Source of the DNA: Variovorax sp. EL159 | Lineage (GTDB): Bacteria; Pseudomonadota; Gammaproteobacteria; Burkholderiales; Burkholderiaceae_C | DNA: 64,000 nt | Direction: 5' to 3' | NCBI RefSeq assembly: GCF_900100965.1 | Contig: NZ_FMUJ01000003.1 | Location: 186,001-250,000 of the forward strand | Shown: piece after piece, positions 8,838-21,200 of the stretch | Position numbering within the stretch: position 1 is the first letter of the stretch | Layout of the letters: every line of letters begins with the position of its first letter | Program-made: the position numbers and the translations under genes | The notes under the pieces: generated by a model | Seen by the model: the letters and a program-made list of their open reading frames with translations, nothing else | The model's database searches: none | What the model was told of the DNA's origin: nothing

Positions 8838-8873
8838 GAAATTAATTTACGGGTTGCCCCGCGCAGGCTCGTC
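8838..8873 (+). promoter_or_regulatory. Candidate ECF-type promoter before the mini anti-sigma and exoprotein genes
   Basis: An AT-rich island (GAAATTAATTTAC, 8838-8850) in otherwise GC-rich DNA is followed by CGTC at 8870-8873, just before the ATG at 8882. TTTAC-N19-CGTC spacing is loosely like FecI/OrbS-class promoters. It is placed where the locus sigma factor would be expected to act. By-eye reading. Confidence 0.35.
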
Positions 8874-8881
8874 ATGCAGGT

Positions 8882-9232
8882 ATGGAAGCAAAGCCTCATG
8901 ACGACCGGCCACGCGACGCGCGCAGCGACGACAGCTGCCTGAGCGAAGCGCTGGACTGGCTCGTGCGGCTGAACCGCTTTCGCGCCGGCGAGGCGGAGTT
9001 CGTGGCGCTCGAAGCCTGGTGCGCGCGCAGCACGGCGCATGCCCAGGCCTGGCGCGAAGCGATGGCGCTGTGGCTGCTGCTGCCCGTCGCCTGCGAACAG
9101 CCAAGGCATGCCCGCCGCCCCCGAATTCCGGCTGGCGCGTGCGACATCCGCATCTCCAGTCGCAGCGCGGATTCCTTCGCTGCGTCCGACAACCTGTCTC
9201 CGAACCTTCGTCCCAGGCAATCATGGTCTTGA
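8882..9232 (+). CDS. DUF4880-only mini anti-sigma-like protein
   Basis: 116-residue protein whose first 65 residues are a FecR-type cytoplasmic sigma-binding domain (LDWLVRLNRFRAGEAEFVAL, WCARSTAHAQAWREAM), closely parallel to the upstream full-length FecR. The remaining 50 residues are Arg/Ser/Pro-rich with no membrane span and no FecR periplasmic domain. It is either a truncated second FecR or a soluble anti-sigma protein. Its stop codon (9230-9232) lies inside the start of the giant exoprotein gene, so the two overlap by 10 bases and may be translationally coupled. The overlap and intact frame argue against simple decay. Confidence 0.6.
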   Translation: MEAKPHDDRPRDARSDDSCLSEALDWLVRLNRFRAGEAEFVALEAWCARSTAHAQAWREAMALWLLLPVACEQPRHARRPRIPAGACDIRISSRSADSFAASDNLSPNLRPRQSWS

Positions 9233-12200
9233 ATCCGCACACCTCCCGTTCGCGCCGGTCCGCCGCAGGTTCCAGCGAAATCGTTGCCGGTGATCTCCGC
9301 CTGACACCGATGGCGCGCTCGATGGCCGTGGCACTTGCGGCCATCGGTGCGCTGGGTGCGGCGCATGCGGGCCAGGCCTTCAGCCCCGCGTGGTTCGCGG
9401 ACAAGGGGGCGGCGCAGGCAGGTGCGGTGCAGACCGGCCGGCTGCCCAACGGCATGCCGGCAGCGAGCCTTGCGGGGCCGACACAGCAGCAACAGCAGGC
9501 CAATGCGCAGTTGCAGCGTTCGATCAGCAACCTGAACCTCGCAGCGCAGGCCATTGCCGCGCAGCAGGCGGCGCAGGCCGCTGCGCGCGATGCGGCGCTG
9601 AAGGATCCGTCGTCGGTGCCCAACGGCCTGGCCGATGGCGGCCTGAAGGTCGACACCAACAGCCTCACGGCCGGCTGGCAGAACGCCAACGCGCCCGTGC
9701 AGACGCAGCAGGCCGATGGCCGCACGAACGTGGCGATCCAGCAGACCGGCGACAGGGCCATCCTGAACTGGGAGACCTTCAACGTCGGGCGCAACACCAC
9801 GGTCGATTTCAAGCAGCAGGCCGACTGGGCGCTGCTCAATCGCGTGAACGACCCGCAGGCGCGGCCATCGCAGATTCAGGGCCAGATCAAGGCCGACGGC
9901 ACGGTGCTCATCGCCAACCGCAACGGCGTGGTGTTCAGCGGCAGCAGTCAGGTCGACACGCGCAATCTGGTGGCGGCCGCGGCGAAGATCAGCGACGACC
10001 AGTTCAAATCACGCGGCATCCACAGCGCGCAGACGAAGGACAGCTACGCGCCGAGCTTCACCGACGCGGGCGGCGCGGTGACGGTCGAGGCAGGCGCGCG
10101 GATCACGACCGCCACGCCGGGCTCGGTGAAGCAGGGCGGCGGCTACGTGCTGTTGATGGGGCAGGAGGTGAGCAACGCGGGCACGATCACGACGCCGCGC
10201 GGGCAGGTGCAACTGGCGGCGGGCGATTTCTTCATCGTGCGCCCCGGCCAGAGCACGGCGGCCAATCAAGGCTCCACCACGCGTGGCAACGAGGTGGCGC
10301 CGCAGTTCAACGCCGACAGCACGGCGGGCCGCGTGGCCAACACCGGGCTGCTGCAGGCGCCCGAAGGCGACATCACGCTGGCCGGCCGCCGAGTGGTGCA
10401 GGACGGCGTGGCGCTCGCCACCACCACCGTGGACACGCGCGGCACGATCCACCTGCTGAATTCGGCCAGCGACAAGCTGGGCATCGTCACCGTCACACAG
10501 AAGGCGTTGAACGCTGTGCTGATCGACGACAGGAACGGCCGTACGGCGCTGGACAGCCAGCGCGACGCATTGACGGCGACCACGCGCGCCGATGCAAAGG
10601 GGGTCTTCGACAACCTCTCGCTGCTGGACGACCGCCGCGACCAGTCGCGCATCGAGATCGTCTCGGGCGGCAGCGTGCTGTTCGAAGGCGGCTCCACCAC
10701 GCTGGCCACCGGCGGCCAGATCGCGGTCAGCGCGGGCGGCAAGGCCACTGGGCGCAGCACCGTGGCCGACGGCGCGCGGCTCGATGTCTCGGGCGCGGTG
10801 GGCGTGCAGGTGGCCATGTCCTCCAACAACGTGAAGGTCAACATCCAGGGCAACGAACAGCGCGACGCACCGCTGAACCGCGACACCTCGATGCTGAACA
10901 ACGCCAACGTGTGGATCGACCGGCGCAAGCTGGTGCGGGTGGCCGCGGGCACGGGCGGCTACGACAAGGAGCGCTGGTACACCCCGGGCGGCCTGCTCGA
11001 GGTCGGCGGCTACCTGGGCCTGCAGGGCCACGGCATCGGCGAGTGGGCCGCGCAGGGCGGCACCGTGACCTTCTCGGGCGGCGAGTTGGTGACGCAGGCC
11101 GGCTCGAACATCAACCTCTCGGGCGGCACGCTCGACGTGCAGACCGGCGCGATCCGCCAGAGCTGGCTCAAGGGTTCGGACGGAAGGCTCTACGAGGTGT
11201 CGAACGCGCCGGCCAACATCTCGTACACGGGCCTCTACAAGGGCTTCGAGGACGAGCACAAGCGCTGGGGCGACAAGACCACGGACTATTTCTACAACCC
11301 GCTGATCGGGCCGCAGCAGCGCATGGAGAACGGCTACACGGTGGGCCGCGACGCAGGCCGGCTGGTGGTGGCCACGGGCGCGGCCGTGCTCGAAGGCGAC
11401 ATCACCGCCAAGGCCTACCAGGGACCGCGCCAGACCGAGAAGGCCGACGCGGCGCTCGACGGTTATGCCCAATCGCACAACGCGGCGGCGCACGCAGCGC
11501 AACTGATCCTGGGCAGCTACACGACCGGCTACAACGCCGATGCGAAGCTGGGTCCGGTCGGCAAGTACAGCACGCTGCTGCCCACGCTCGACCGCATCGT
11601 GTTCGACCATGCGCAACCGGACCTCGGCAACGGCCTGGCACAAGGCAGCGCGTTGCCGCAGGAGCGCAAGGACGCGCTGTACATCGACAGCGAACGCCTG
11701 AACGGCTTCGGCCTGGGCGCGATCGTCGCGGTGGCCAACAAGAGCGTGACGGTGGGGAGCGCGCTCTCGGTCGAGCCGGGCGGCAACATCGAGCTTCATG
11801 CGACGCAGGTCGCGGTCAACGCCGACCTGAAGGCGCGCGGCGGGTCGATCGTGCTGGGCAACGTGCTCAGCAGCATGACGGGCACTGGCATCGTGGACGG
11901 ACCCATGCCCGCCGCGGACAAGACACCGGTCGAGGTGACCGTGGCCAAGGGCGTGACGCTGGATGCGCGCGGCCTGTGGAGCAACCTGCAGCTCGATCCG
12001 GCCAACGGGCGCGGCATGCCGTACCTGGACGGCGGCAGCGTGAACATCCGCAGCTCGGGCGCGGTGACGCTCGTGGCCGGCGCGACGGTCGACGTGTCCT
12101 CGGGCGGTGCCGTGCTGGCGAACGGCAAGACACGGGGAGGGCGCGGAGGCGACGTGACGCTGTGGGCCGATGTGCAGTCCGCGGGTGCGCCGGCCTATGG

Positions 12201-15200
12201 CCTGCTGACCGTCGATGGCGACATCCGCGGGTATGGCGTCAACGGCGGCGGCACATTGCGCATGGCCTCGGGCACGGGCATCGTGGTTGGTGGCAAGGTG
12301 CGCGGCACCGGCGGGCTTCTGGGTGCGGGCGATGCCGCACCGCTGGACATGGTGCTGCTGCAGGACTACCAGGTCCGCGCCGGCGACCTGCTGCCGGTGG
12401 ACTACCGCTACGAACGCACGCGCGCCCGGCCTGGCGAGGCCGTAGGGACGGTGCCGGTCTTTGCCAACAGCCCGGGCAACACGGTCACCCTGGCGGCCGA
12501 CTGGACGTTGCCCAGCGCATCCGCAGGCAACGCCGCCTTCTACGCTGTGCAAGCCATCGTCAATGGCGTGCCGCAGACCTTCAGCGGTGGCAGGGACGGC
12601 GACGGTACGCCCAAGGTGACCTTGCCGGCCGGCTCGGTGCTCATCGGCATCTCCGACAACGGCGTGTTCCCGGCCGGCTATGTCTTGCCGGCGAATGTCT
12701 TTCCGGATGGATTCGCCATCCGGCCGCAAACCGTGACGGTGGCTGCTGGCAAGGCGGCGCCGGTCGACTTCACGCTCAAGAGCGGCACGAAGGTCGCCGC
12801 GGGTTCGGTCTTCAAACAGGACATGGCCACCCTGGCCAACACCGCCATCGATGCGGCCGTCTACCAGTCGGGCTTTGCCCGCTACGACCTCAACGGCCAT
12901 CTGGGCACCGTGGTCGCCGACAACACCCGGCTCGATGTTGCGATGCCGGTCTACCGATTTGCCGATACCGCGAACACGGTCGCCACCGGCAGCGAACCGG
13001 CCACCGCGCTCGTGCGCTGGACGCCCCCTGTGTGGACCGAAGACCCGGTGCGCGGCGTGCTCACCCAGCGCGGTGGTGCCAGCGTGGTGCTGCAGTCGAC
13101 GATCGGTACAGGCATCGCGACTGCGGCCAGTGGTCCGATCGACCTTCGGCCGGGCACGGCGATCACCGTGGACCCCGGCCAGTCGATCACATTGCTGGGC
13201 CGCGATGTCACGGTCAACGGCACGCTCCGTGCCCCAGGTGGCGCGATCACCATCGACCGGCCCCGAGGCACGGCGCCCGGTACGCCCGGCCTGGTCTGGA
13301 TCGGCGAGGGCGCGGTGCTCGACGTCGCGGCGCGTGCAGCCACCGCGCGGGACAACTTCGGCCGTGTGTACGGCCAGGTCGCCGATGGCGGCACCATCAG
13401 CATCGGTGGCACGCTCGATTGGGAGAAGACCAGCGAGGCCGATGCGGCCGACGTGTTCACCGTGATCCGGCCCGGCGCGCTGCTCGATGCCTCGGGAACC
13501 AGCGCCGTGCTCGACCCGGTGGGCAACGCGCCGGGCCGTGCCCCGGCGCCCGTGACGGTTGCCAGCAACGGCGGCACCATCGTGCTCAAGTCCAACCACG
13601 GCCTGTACCTGGATGGAACGCTGCGGGCAGCGGCCGGTGGCCCTGGCGCGGCGGGCGGAACGCTGGCGCTGGCGCTGGCCTCGCCGATCTACGACGTCGC
13701 GACGGCGAGCGGCAGCATCCTGCGGCACCGCGAATTGGTGGTGGCGCAAACGCAAGGCGACAGCGCCTTGGCCAGCGCAGGAGGCCTGTCGGACGCGAAG
13801 AATCGGCTGGTCACGGGCACGGCGCGCATCGGCGTGGACCGCATCGGGGCCGGTGGCTTCGGCAATCTTTCGATGCTTGTCGACGGGCCTCTCAGCTTCG
13901 ATGGCGATGTCGCGCTTGCCATGAACCAGAGCCTGCGCCTGTATGCGGGCACCTATGCCCATGGCGAGAACGCAGCGGCCGCCTCGAAGGTGTCGCTGTC
14001 CGCGCCCTATGTGCGCCTGGCCGGCACGACGCGCAGGGCAACCCAGGACGGCACGACCATGACGAGGGCCCATTGGGCCAACGGGCCCTCCCAGCAGCCG
14101 CGGGGCGGCTCGTTCTCGGTGCTGGCCGATCTGATCGACCTTCGTGACGATGTCGGCTTTGGCACGCACGCGGATGTCAACCTGCGCCCCTCGGGCTACA
14201 CCGTCGACCGACGCGGGTTCGACGCCGTCGATCTGACCAGCCGTGGCGACTTCCGCGTGCTGGGTGGCGTCAGCACCGGGTTGAAGACAACGGGAAATCT
14301 CCTGCTGACAGCGGCACAGATCTACCCGAGCACTGGCGGTGGGGGCTCCATCGTCGCCGGTTACATGGCTTCGGGCACGGGCTATGCCCCCGGCAGCGTT
14401 CTTTCCATCCGTCGCTATGGCGAAGGCGATGTGGCCATGCCGTACTCGGCTTTTGGCCGCCTGAGCCTTGGCGCCGAGACCATCGAACAGGGCGGCATCG
14501 TGCGGGCCCCGCTGGGGCAACTGACCCTGGGTTCGCAGGCAGACGAGCAGACCGCATTGACGCAGCGCGTGACCCTGCTGCCGGGCAGCATCACCTCGGT
14601 GAGCGGGGCGGGCTTGCTCATGCCCTATGGGGGCACGGTCGACGGCCTGAGCTACCAGTACAACGGCCAGCCGGTGGTGCTGAGCGGTGTCGGCGATCTG
14701 TCGCAGGGCATCCAGGTGAAGGCCCGGCATCTGGACGCACAGGCCGGCGCCGTGCTCGACCTGTCGGGCGGCGGCACGCTGACCGGTGCCGGCTTCGTCA
14801 GCGGACGCGGCGGTTCGGTCAACGTGCTCACCACGGCCCTGGCCAATGCCAACCCCGTCAACACCTACAGCCGTGCCGGAAACGCCGTCTATGCCATCGT
14901 GCCCGGCAGCGCGGCGCGCTATGCGCCGGTGGCCCCTGAAGCGGGCTTCGGTACGCCGGGCATCGGGCAGCAGATTACCGTGCCAGCGGGCGTGCCGGGC
15001 CTGCCCGCCGGCACCTACACGCTGATGCCTTCCAGCTACGCGCTTCTGCCGGGGGCCTTCCGGGTGGAAATCGGCGCCGCCGACCGTGTCGGCCTGTCGG
15101 GCGTCACCAGCACCGGCAATGGCTCCTACGTCGCCGGCGGCTACCTGGGCGTGGCCGATACCCCGATCCGCGACGCATTGCCCAACCAGGTCGTCATCAC

Positions 15201-18200
15201 CCCGGCCGACAAGGTGCGCAGCTACTCGGCCTACACCGAGACCGACTACAACGCCTTCGTGCTGGCCGACGCGGCACGGCGCGGCTTTCTGCGCGCGATG
15301 CAAACCTCGGATGCCCGCACGCTGGACATCTTCCTGTCCAGGCCCGCCAAAGAGGATGGCGACCGGACCGGGCTGAAGTTCGACGGCGATCTGCGCCTGG
15401 GTGCGCAGGCCGGCAGCAAGGGCTTCGGCGGGACGGTGAGCGTGCGCAATGTCGGCGAGGTCCTGGCGACAGGGCAGGCAGCGGACGAAACCCTGGCAGG
15501 CGCATCGGTCTACGACGGCGCGCTGAACAAGCTCAACGCACCCCGGCTGCTGCTCAACGGCACCATGGGCAGCACCTACGGGCAGCGTGGCGGGCTGGTC
15601 CAGATCGCAGGCGCGGGCAGCCTGGTCGTGCGCAGCGGCGCGAGCCTGTCCGCCGCCGAAATCATCCTGGCCGCCGCGCCTTCGATCACCGATGGCCGCA
15701 TCACCATCGAGGAAGGTGCCTCGCTCAGCACGATCGGCAAGGGCGCGCCGAGCTACGGTTCGAGCGACGGCTACGTGTTCACCGGCAACGGCGTGCTGGC
15801 CCTGTCCAACGGCTGGTTCAACCTTTTGCTGGCGCAACCTTCCCCGGGGCAGCAACCCGGGACGACGGTCGCCATCGACATCGGCAGTTGCGTGAGCGCG
15901 GTCTGCAACGGCACGACCCGGCTGGTGTCGGAGGGCACGCTGGCCGTGGCCACCGACGGTGCGCTGACCTTGTCCAGAAACGTCTCGTACGGCACACGCA
16001 ATCTTCTGCTGGCGCTCGCCGCGGTGAACCTGGGCGAAGACGCGAGCATCGCCGCCGCCAGCGCCAACGGACAGCTGCCGCGCGGCCTCGTGCTGAACCA
16101 GGCGAAGCTCGACCAACTGCTGGCCGGCAATACGGCCACGGGTGCGCCGGCGCTGGAGACGCTGACGCTCAATGCGCGCGATGCCGTCAACATGTACGGC
16201 TCGGTGAAGCTCGACGCATCGAGCCTGCGCCGGCTGGTGCTCGGCACGCCCGCCATCTACGGCTATGGCGCGGCGGGCGACGTGGCCGCGATCCGTGCCG
16301 GCGAATTCGTCTGGACCGGCACCGACAGCCAGCCGGGCGCGGCCATTGCCGGGCTCCTGGGCGCCGGCCGGCTCGACATTTCGGCCCGTTCGATCGTGCT
16401 GGGCCACGGCCCTTACGCGCAAGTCAGCGGCACCACGACAGACGCGCGCATGGCGCTGGGCTTTGCCGACGTGAAGCTGGCGGCCACCGAGCGCGTGACC
16501 TCCGACGGCAACAGCACGCTGTCGGTGTATCGCCGGCAGGGTGCGTACACGCCGGGCACGGGCTACGCCTACGAAGGCGGCAACCTGGCCATCGTGTCGC
16601 CGCTGCTGACGGGGCAGGCGGGCTCGAAGACCCGCATCACCGCAGGCGGCGCCATCGTCGTCTCCGCGCCTGAAGGCGCTGGCGCGGGCGCTTCGAACGA
16701 TGCGCTGGGCGGAACACTGGAACTGAGGGGGAAGAGCATCGGCCTGGAGGGCAGCGTCGTGCTGCCCTCCGGCAGGCTGGTGCTGTCGGCGACCGACGAC
16801 ATCGTGTTGGGCGCAGCCTCGCGCGTCGACCTGTCGGGGCGCAAGGTGTCGCTGTTCGATGTCGACAAGTACAGCTGGGGCGGCGACTTCGTGCTGTCCA
16901 GCGCCGCCGGCAACATCACGCAGGCTGCGGGCTCGAGCATCGACGTGTCGGCCCGTTTCAACCGTGGCGGCACGGTCGAGGCCACCGCACTGGGCGCGGG
17001 CGCCGGGCGCGTCGATCTGGCCGGAGCGATCCGCGGCAGCAGCAGCGGCACCTACGACGCAGGCGGCACGGTCGTGCCCTATGACGCGGCCGAGCTGAGC
17101 GTGCGGGCGCAGACCCTCGGCGATTTCGCGGGCCTGAACAGCCGGCTGAACGAGGGCGGCGTATTCGGCGCCCGCCGCTTCCAGATCAAGCAGGGCGACC
17201 TGGCCGTGGGCGACGGCGTCAAGGCCCGCGAGGTGGCGATCACGCTGGACGGTGGCAGCCTCCGCGTGGACGGCCGCATCGATGCGAGCGGCTACCAGGT
17301 GGGCACGATCCGGCTGGCGGCCAAGGGCGACCTGCGTGTCAACGGCACGCTGGATGCGCACGGCACCGGCCTGCGCGTGGACAGCTACGGCAAGATCATC
17401 GACAGCCCGAACCGGGCCATCGTCGACCTCACCAGCAGCGCGGGCACGCTGACGCTGGGCAGCGGTGTGCGCATCGACCTGCGTGCCGGCACCGAGGTAC
17501 CCACGGGTACGGGCGCCGGCCAGAACGACGGCCGCGCACGCGGCACGCTCGACCTCAATGCGCCGCGTGTCGGCACCAACGACGTGGCGGTCGCGGTCAA
17601 TGGCGCGCCCGTCATCCAGGGGGCGAAGACCGTGGCGGTCAACGCCTTCCGGCGCTATGACGACGCGCCGCTGGCCAGCCTGCCCGACGTGTCGGGCTAC
17701 CGGCCGCAGCTCATCACGCAGGGCTACCTGGACCGCATCGATGGCGACAGCCAGTCCTTCATCAACGCGGCGATTGGCAATGTCGCACTGGGCAGCCGGC
17801 TGTCGGGCCTGGGCAGCTACCACCTGCGCCCCGGCGTGGAGATCGTCAGCGACAGCGTGCTCAACCCGCACGGCGATCTCACGGTGTTGGGCGACCTGGA
17901 CTTCTCGGGCTATCGCTATGGCCCCGATGCCAACCGCAGCGATCCGGCGCGGCGCGGTTTCGGCGAGCCGGGACGGTTGGCGATCCGCGCGGCCGGCAAC
18001 CTCAACATCCACGGCAGCATCAACGACGGTTTCGCGCCACCCGCAGCGACGCCTGACGACAGTGGCTGGGTGTTGGCGGAGGCGCGCTACGTGGGTGCCA
18101 ATGGCAGTTCCACATTCGGCGGCGACGTCGTGGTGCCGATCGACGGCGTGACGCTCGATACCGGTACGCGCTTTCCGGTCGGATCGACCCTCAACTACAG

Positions 18201-21200
18201 CGTGGCCGTGGCCGCGATGACCTTGCCCGCCGGCACCGTGTTGCCGGTGGACGCGGTGCTGACCGGCAAGCTGGGCTTGCCGGCGGGAACGGTGGTCGCC
18301 GCGAATATCTACAACGCCGACGGCTCGCTGGCCTACGCCGCCGGTGCGGTGCTGCCGGCTGCCGTGACGCTTGGCGCCGGCATGCGGCTCGGAGCCGGAA
18401 CGGCACTGCGCGCACCGGCGGCCGTGGCGGCGCTGACCTGGCCCAAGGGCGTGGCGCTGCCGGTGGATATGACAGCTACCGGCGTGGTCAAGCTCGCGCG
18501 GGGCTCATTGATTCCGTCGGGCACCTGGATCGAGCTTCCCAACAACCAGCCGATCAACCTGCGCCCGGAGACGAATGGCGTGCAGGGACGCAACTGGGCG
18601 GTCGCGCCGATGCTCGGCGCGGGCGCCACCTCGTGGGACATGCAATTGGTGGCGGGCGCCGACTTGGGCTCCGCCGACCGGCGCGCGCTCAATCCGGCGT
18701 CGTCGGGTGCAATCAAGCTGGGCGATACACATGCCGTCAAGGGGTACGCCACGTCGACGGTTCCTGGTGGAACCCAGGTTTGGACCGACGACAACTTTTT
18801 CGGCGGCGAGCCAGGAAAACCCGTACCGCCAGACCAACTCGACGCTTGCAGCATTGCAGAGCAGTGCCGCCTCGAACCCGACTACGTCTGGGCCGTGGGA
18901 AACCCCGCAGGGCATGCCGCCGGAACACCGGTGCAGGAGGCCGATCGCGCCCTGTGCAAGGCCAACCCATCTTTCTGCCAGGTGGTCGCCGACAAGACCA
19001 TCGTGACGGGAAGCTACCCGGTCTCGCCGGCCTTCAGTGTCGTTCGCACCGGAACGGGCGATCTGGACCTGGTTGCCGCCGGCGATATCCGGATGGACTC
19101 GCTCTACGGCGTCTACACCGCAGGGGCCGCCACGGCCGTGGGTGCCGCTTTCGACCGCCCGCGCGGCACGGCCGCCGACGGAACATTGCTCGGCACACAG
19201 CCCGTGGACTACGGCGCCGCGCTCGCTGGCTACCACGCCTGGTATCCCGACCAGGGCGGCAATGTGCTGGTCGCTGCGGGCGGCAACCTGGTGGGCGACC
19301 TGACCGGCGCCGCGACGAGCAGCGTGGTGCCGGGCAACTGGCTCTGGCGGCAGGGCTCCGGTACGGCGGCGATCGGTACTCCGGTCCCGACCGCCTGGTG
19401 GATCAACTTCGGCACCTACACCCCGACCACCAGCGCCGCGAGCGACCGAAAAGCGCCCGACCTGACCGGCTTCACCGGCATCGGTACGCTGGGGGGCGGC
19501 GACGTGCGCGTCCGCGTGGGCGGGGATGCCGGGACGATGGGCACGCGCGGCAGCCTTGCGGTAGGCGGTGTCGACCGCAGCGATGGCCTGATGGTCGCAG
19601 TGGGCGGCACGGGCCGGGTCGGCGCCGATGGCGGCCTGACCTTGACGGGCGGCGGCGACATCGACATGCGCATTGCCGGCGCCCTCAACCCGCATCGCGA
19701 GCTCGGCACGGTGGCGGAAAAAAATCCGCTGGCCGGTGCCATCGCCAACCTGCGCGGCACCACGCAGGTCAGCGCCGCCTCGATCGGTAGTGTGGGCCTG
19801 CAGTACCTGTCGAGCAGCTTTGCGTTCAACGACCCGACCGATGCACGCGGCATCGATCCCTTCACGGCAGCCTACGGAAATGCCCGGGCCGGCATCAATC
19901 TCGTACCGGGTGACACGGCGATCTATCTGCAGGCACGCGGTGACCTGGTGCTCGGTGGGGCGTCCGACCCGGGGCGTGGCAACACACCGAACAGTTCCGC
20001 CTTTTCCGCCGGCGGCGGCAGCTACGGTGGGGGCGGCCAGGGGTGGTTCAGTCTCTGGACCCCTCACAGCGCGATCAACCTGGTGTCGGCCGGCGGCCAG
20101 CTTGCGCCCATCACGACGACGGGGGACGTCAGCCCTGCGGTCACGTCGAAGGACGGATGGATCGTCTATCCCTCGATCTTCCGCGCCGCCGCGCTGACGG
20201 GGAGCCTCTACTACGGTTACGCGGCATTGCCGCAGACCGTGGGCATCCCCGAGAAGATCGCCTATGGCCTGACCCTTGCACCATCGACATCGGGCGAGCT
20301 GGAAATGCTCGCGGGCGGATCGATCTACGCGGGGCAGTATTCGGTCGGCATGTCCGGCTCGGGCACGCCGGTGCCGACGCCGTTCAATCCCGCGTTCGTC
20401 GGCCAGGCCTACGGGGCTGGCGACATCCTTGTTGGCAATGTTTCCAGGGACGGAACGGCGCTGTCGAACAACGGCATCACGACGACGTTCAATGGCCCCA
20501 CGCTTTTCGCCTTCGGTCCGAACACGGCGGCGGTGCGCCTGGATCGTCCGGCCGATGCATCGCCCATCCGCTTCTACGCCGCGGGTGGCGACATCGTCGG
20601 CCTGAAGACCGGCGAGACAGTGGACAGAGGACCTGGCGTGGATGCCTGGTACAACGCCGCCGGACCGGTCTGGATCAAGGCGAACCGGGACATCGTCAGT
20701 GCCGGCAACGCACCGGGCACCTCCACCGGAGGTCCGAGGGAGATCAATGCGGCCAAGCTCCACGGCAACCTCATCGTCCACAACAGCCCCACCGACGTCT
20801 CCATCGTCTCCGCCGGCCGCGACATCCTCTATGCCAACTTCGACGTCGCGGGCCCCGGCACGCTCGAAGTCTCGGCGGGCCGCAACCTGCTGCAGGAAGA
20901 CCGGGGCGGCATCACGTCCATCGGGCCGGTTGTGGCGGGCGACACGCGGCCGGGCGCGTCGATCGCGCTGATGGCGGGCGTGGGCGCATCAGGCCTCGAC
21001 ATGTCGGCGATCCGTGCGCGCTACCTCGATCCGTCGAAGCTCGCGGCGGCCGGCACGCCGCTGGCCCAGCAACCGGGCAAGGCGGCAAAGACCTACGAGG
21101 TCGAACTCGCCGCGTGGCTGAAGGCGCGCTACGGCTTCAGCGGCAGCACTGCGCAGGCCCTGTCGTACTTCTACGGCCTCGCACCGGAGCAGCAGCGCAT

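Noticed and set aside
9019..9222. Upstream extension of the giant exoprotein gene to ATG 9019
   Set aside because: The extension overlaps the DUF4880-only gene and would place 68 non-signal residues before the signal peptide.
10009..18012. 2667-codon open frame on the minus strand
   Set aside because: It lies wholly antisense to the giant exoprotein, is Arg/His/Ala-rich with no domain pattern, and is the usual shadow frame of GC-rich repetitive coding DNA.
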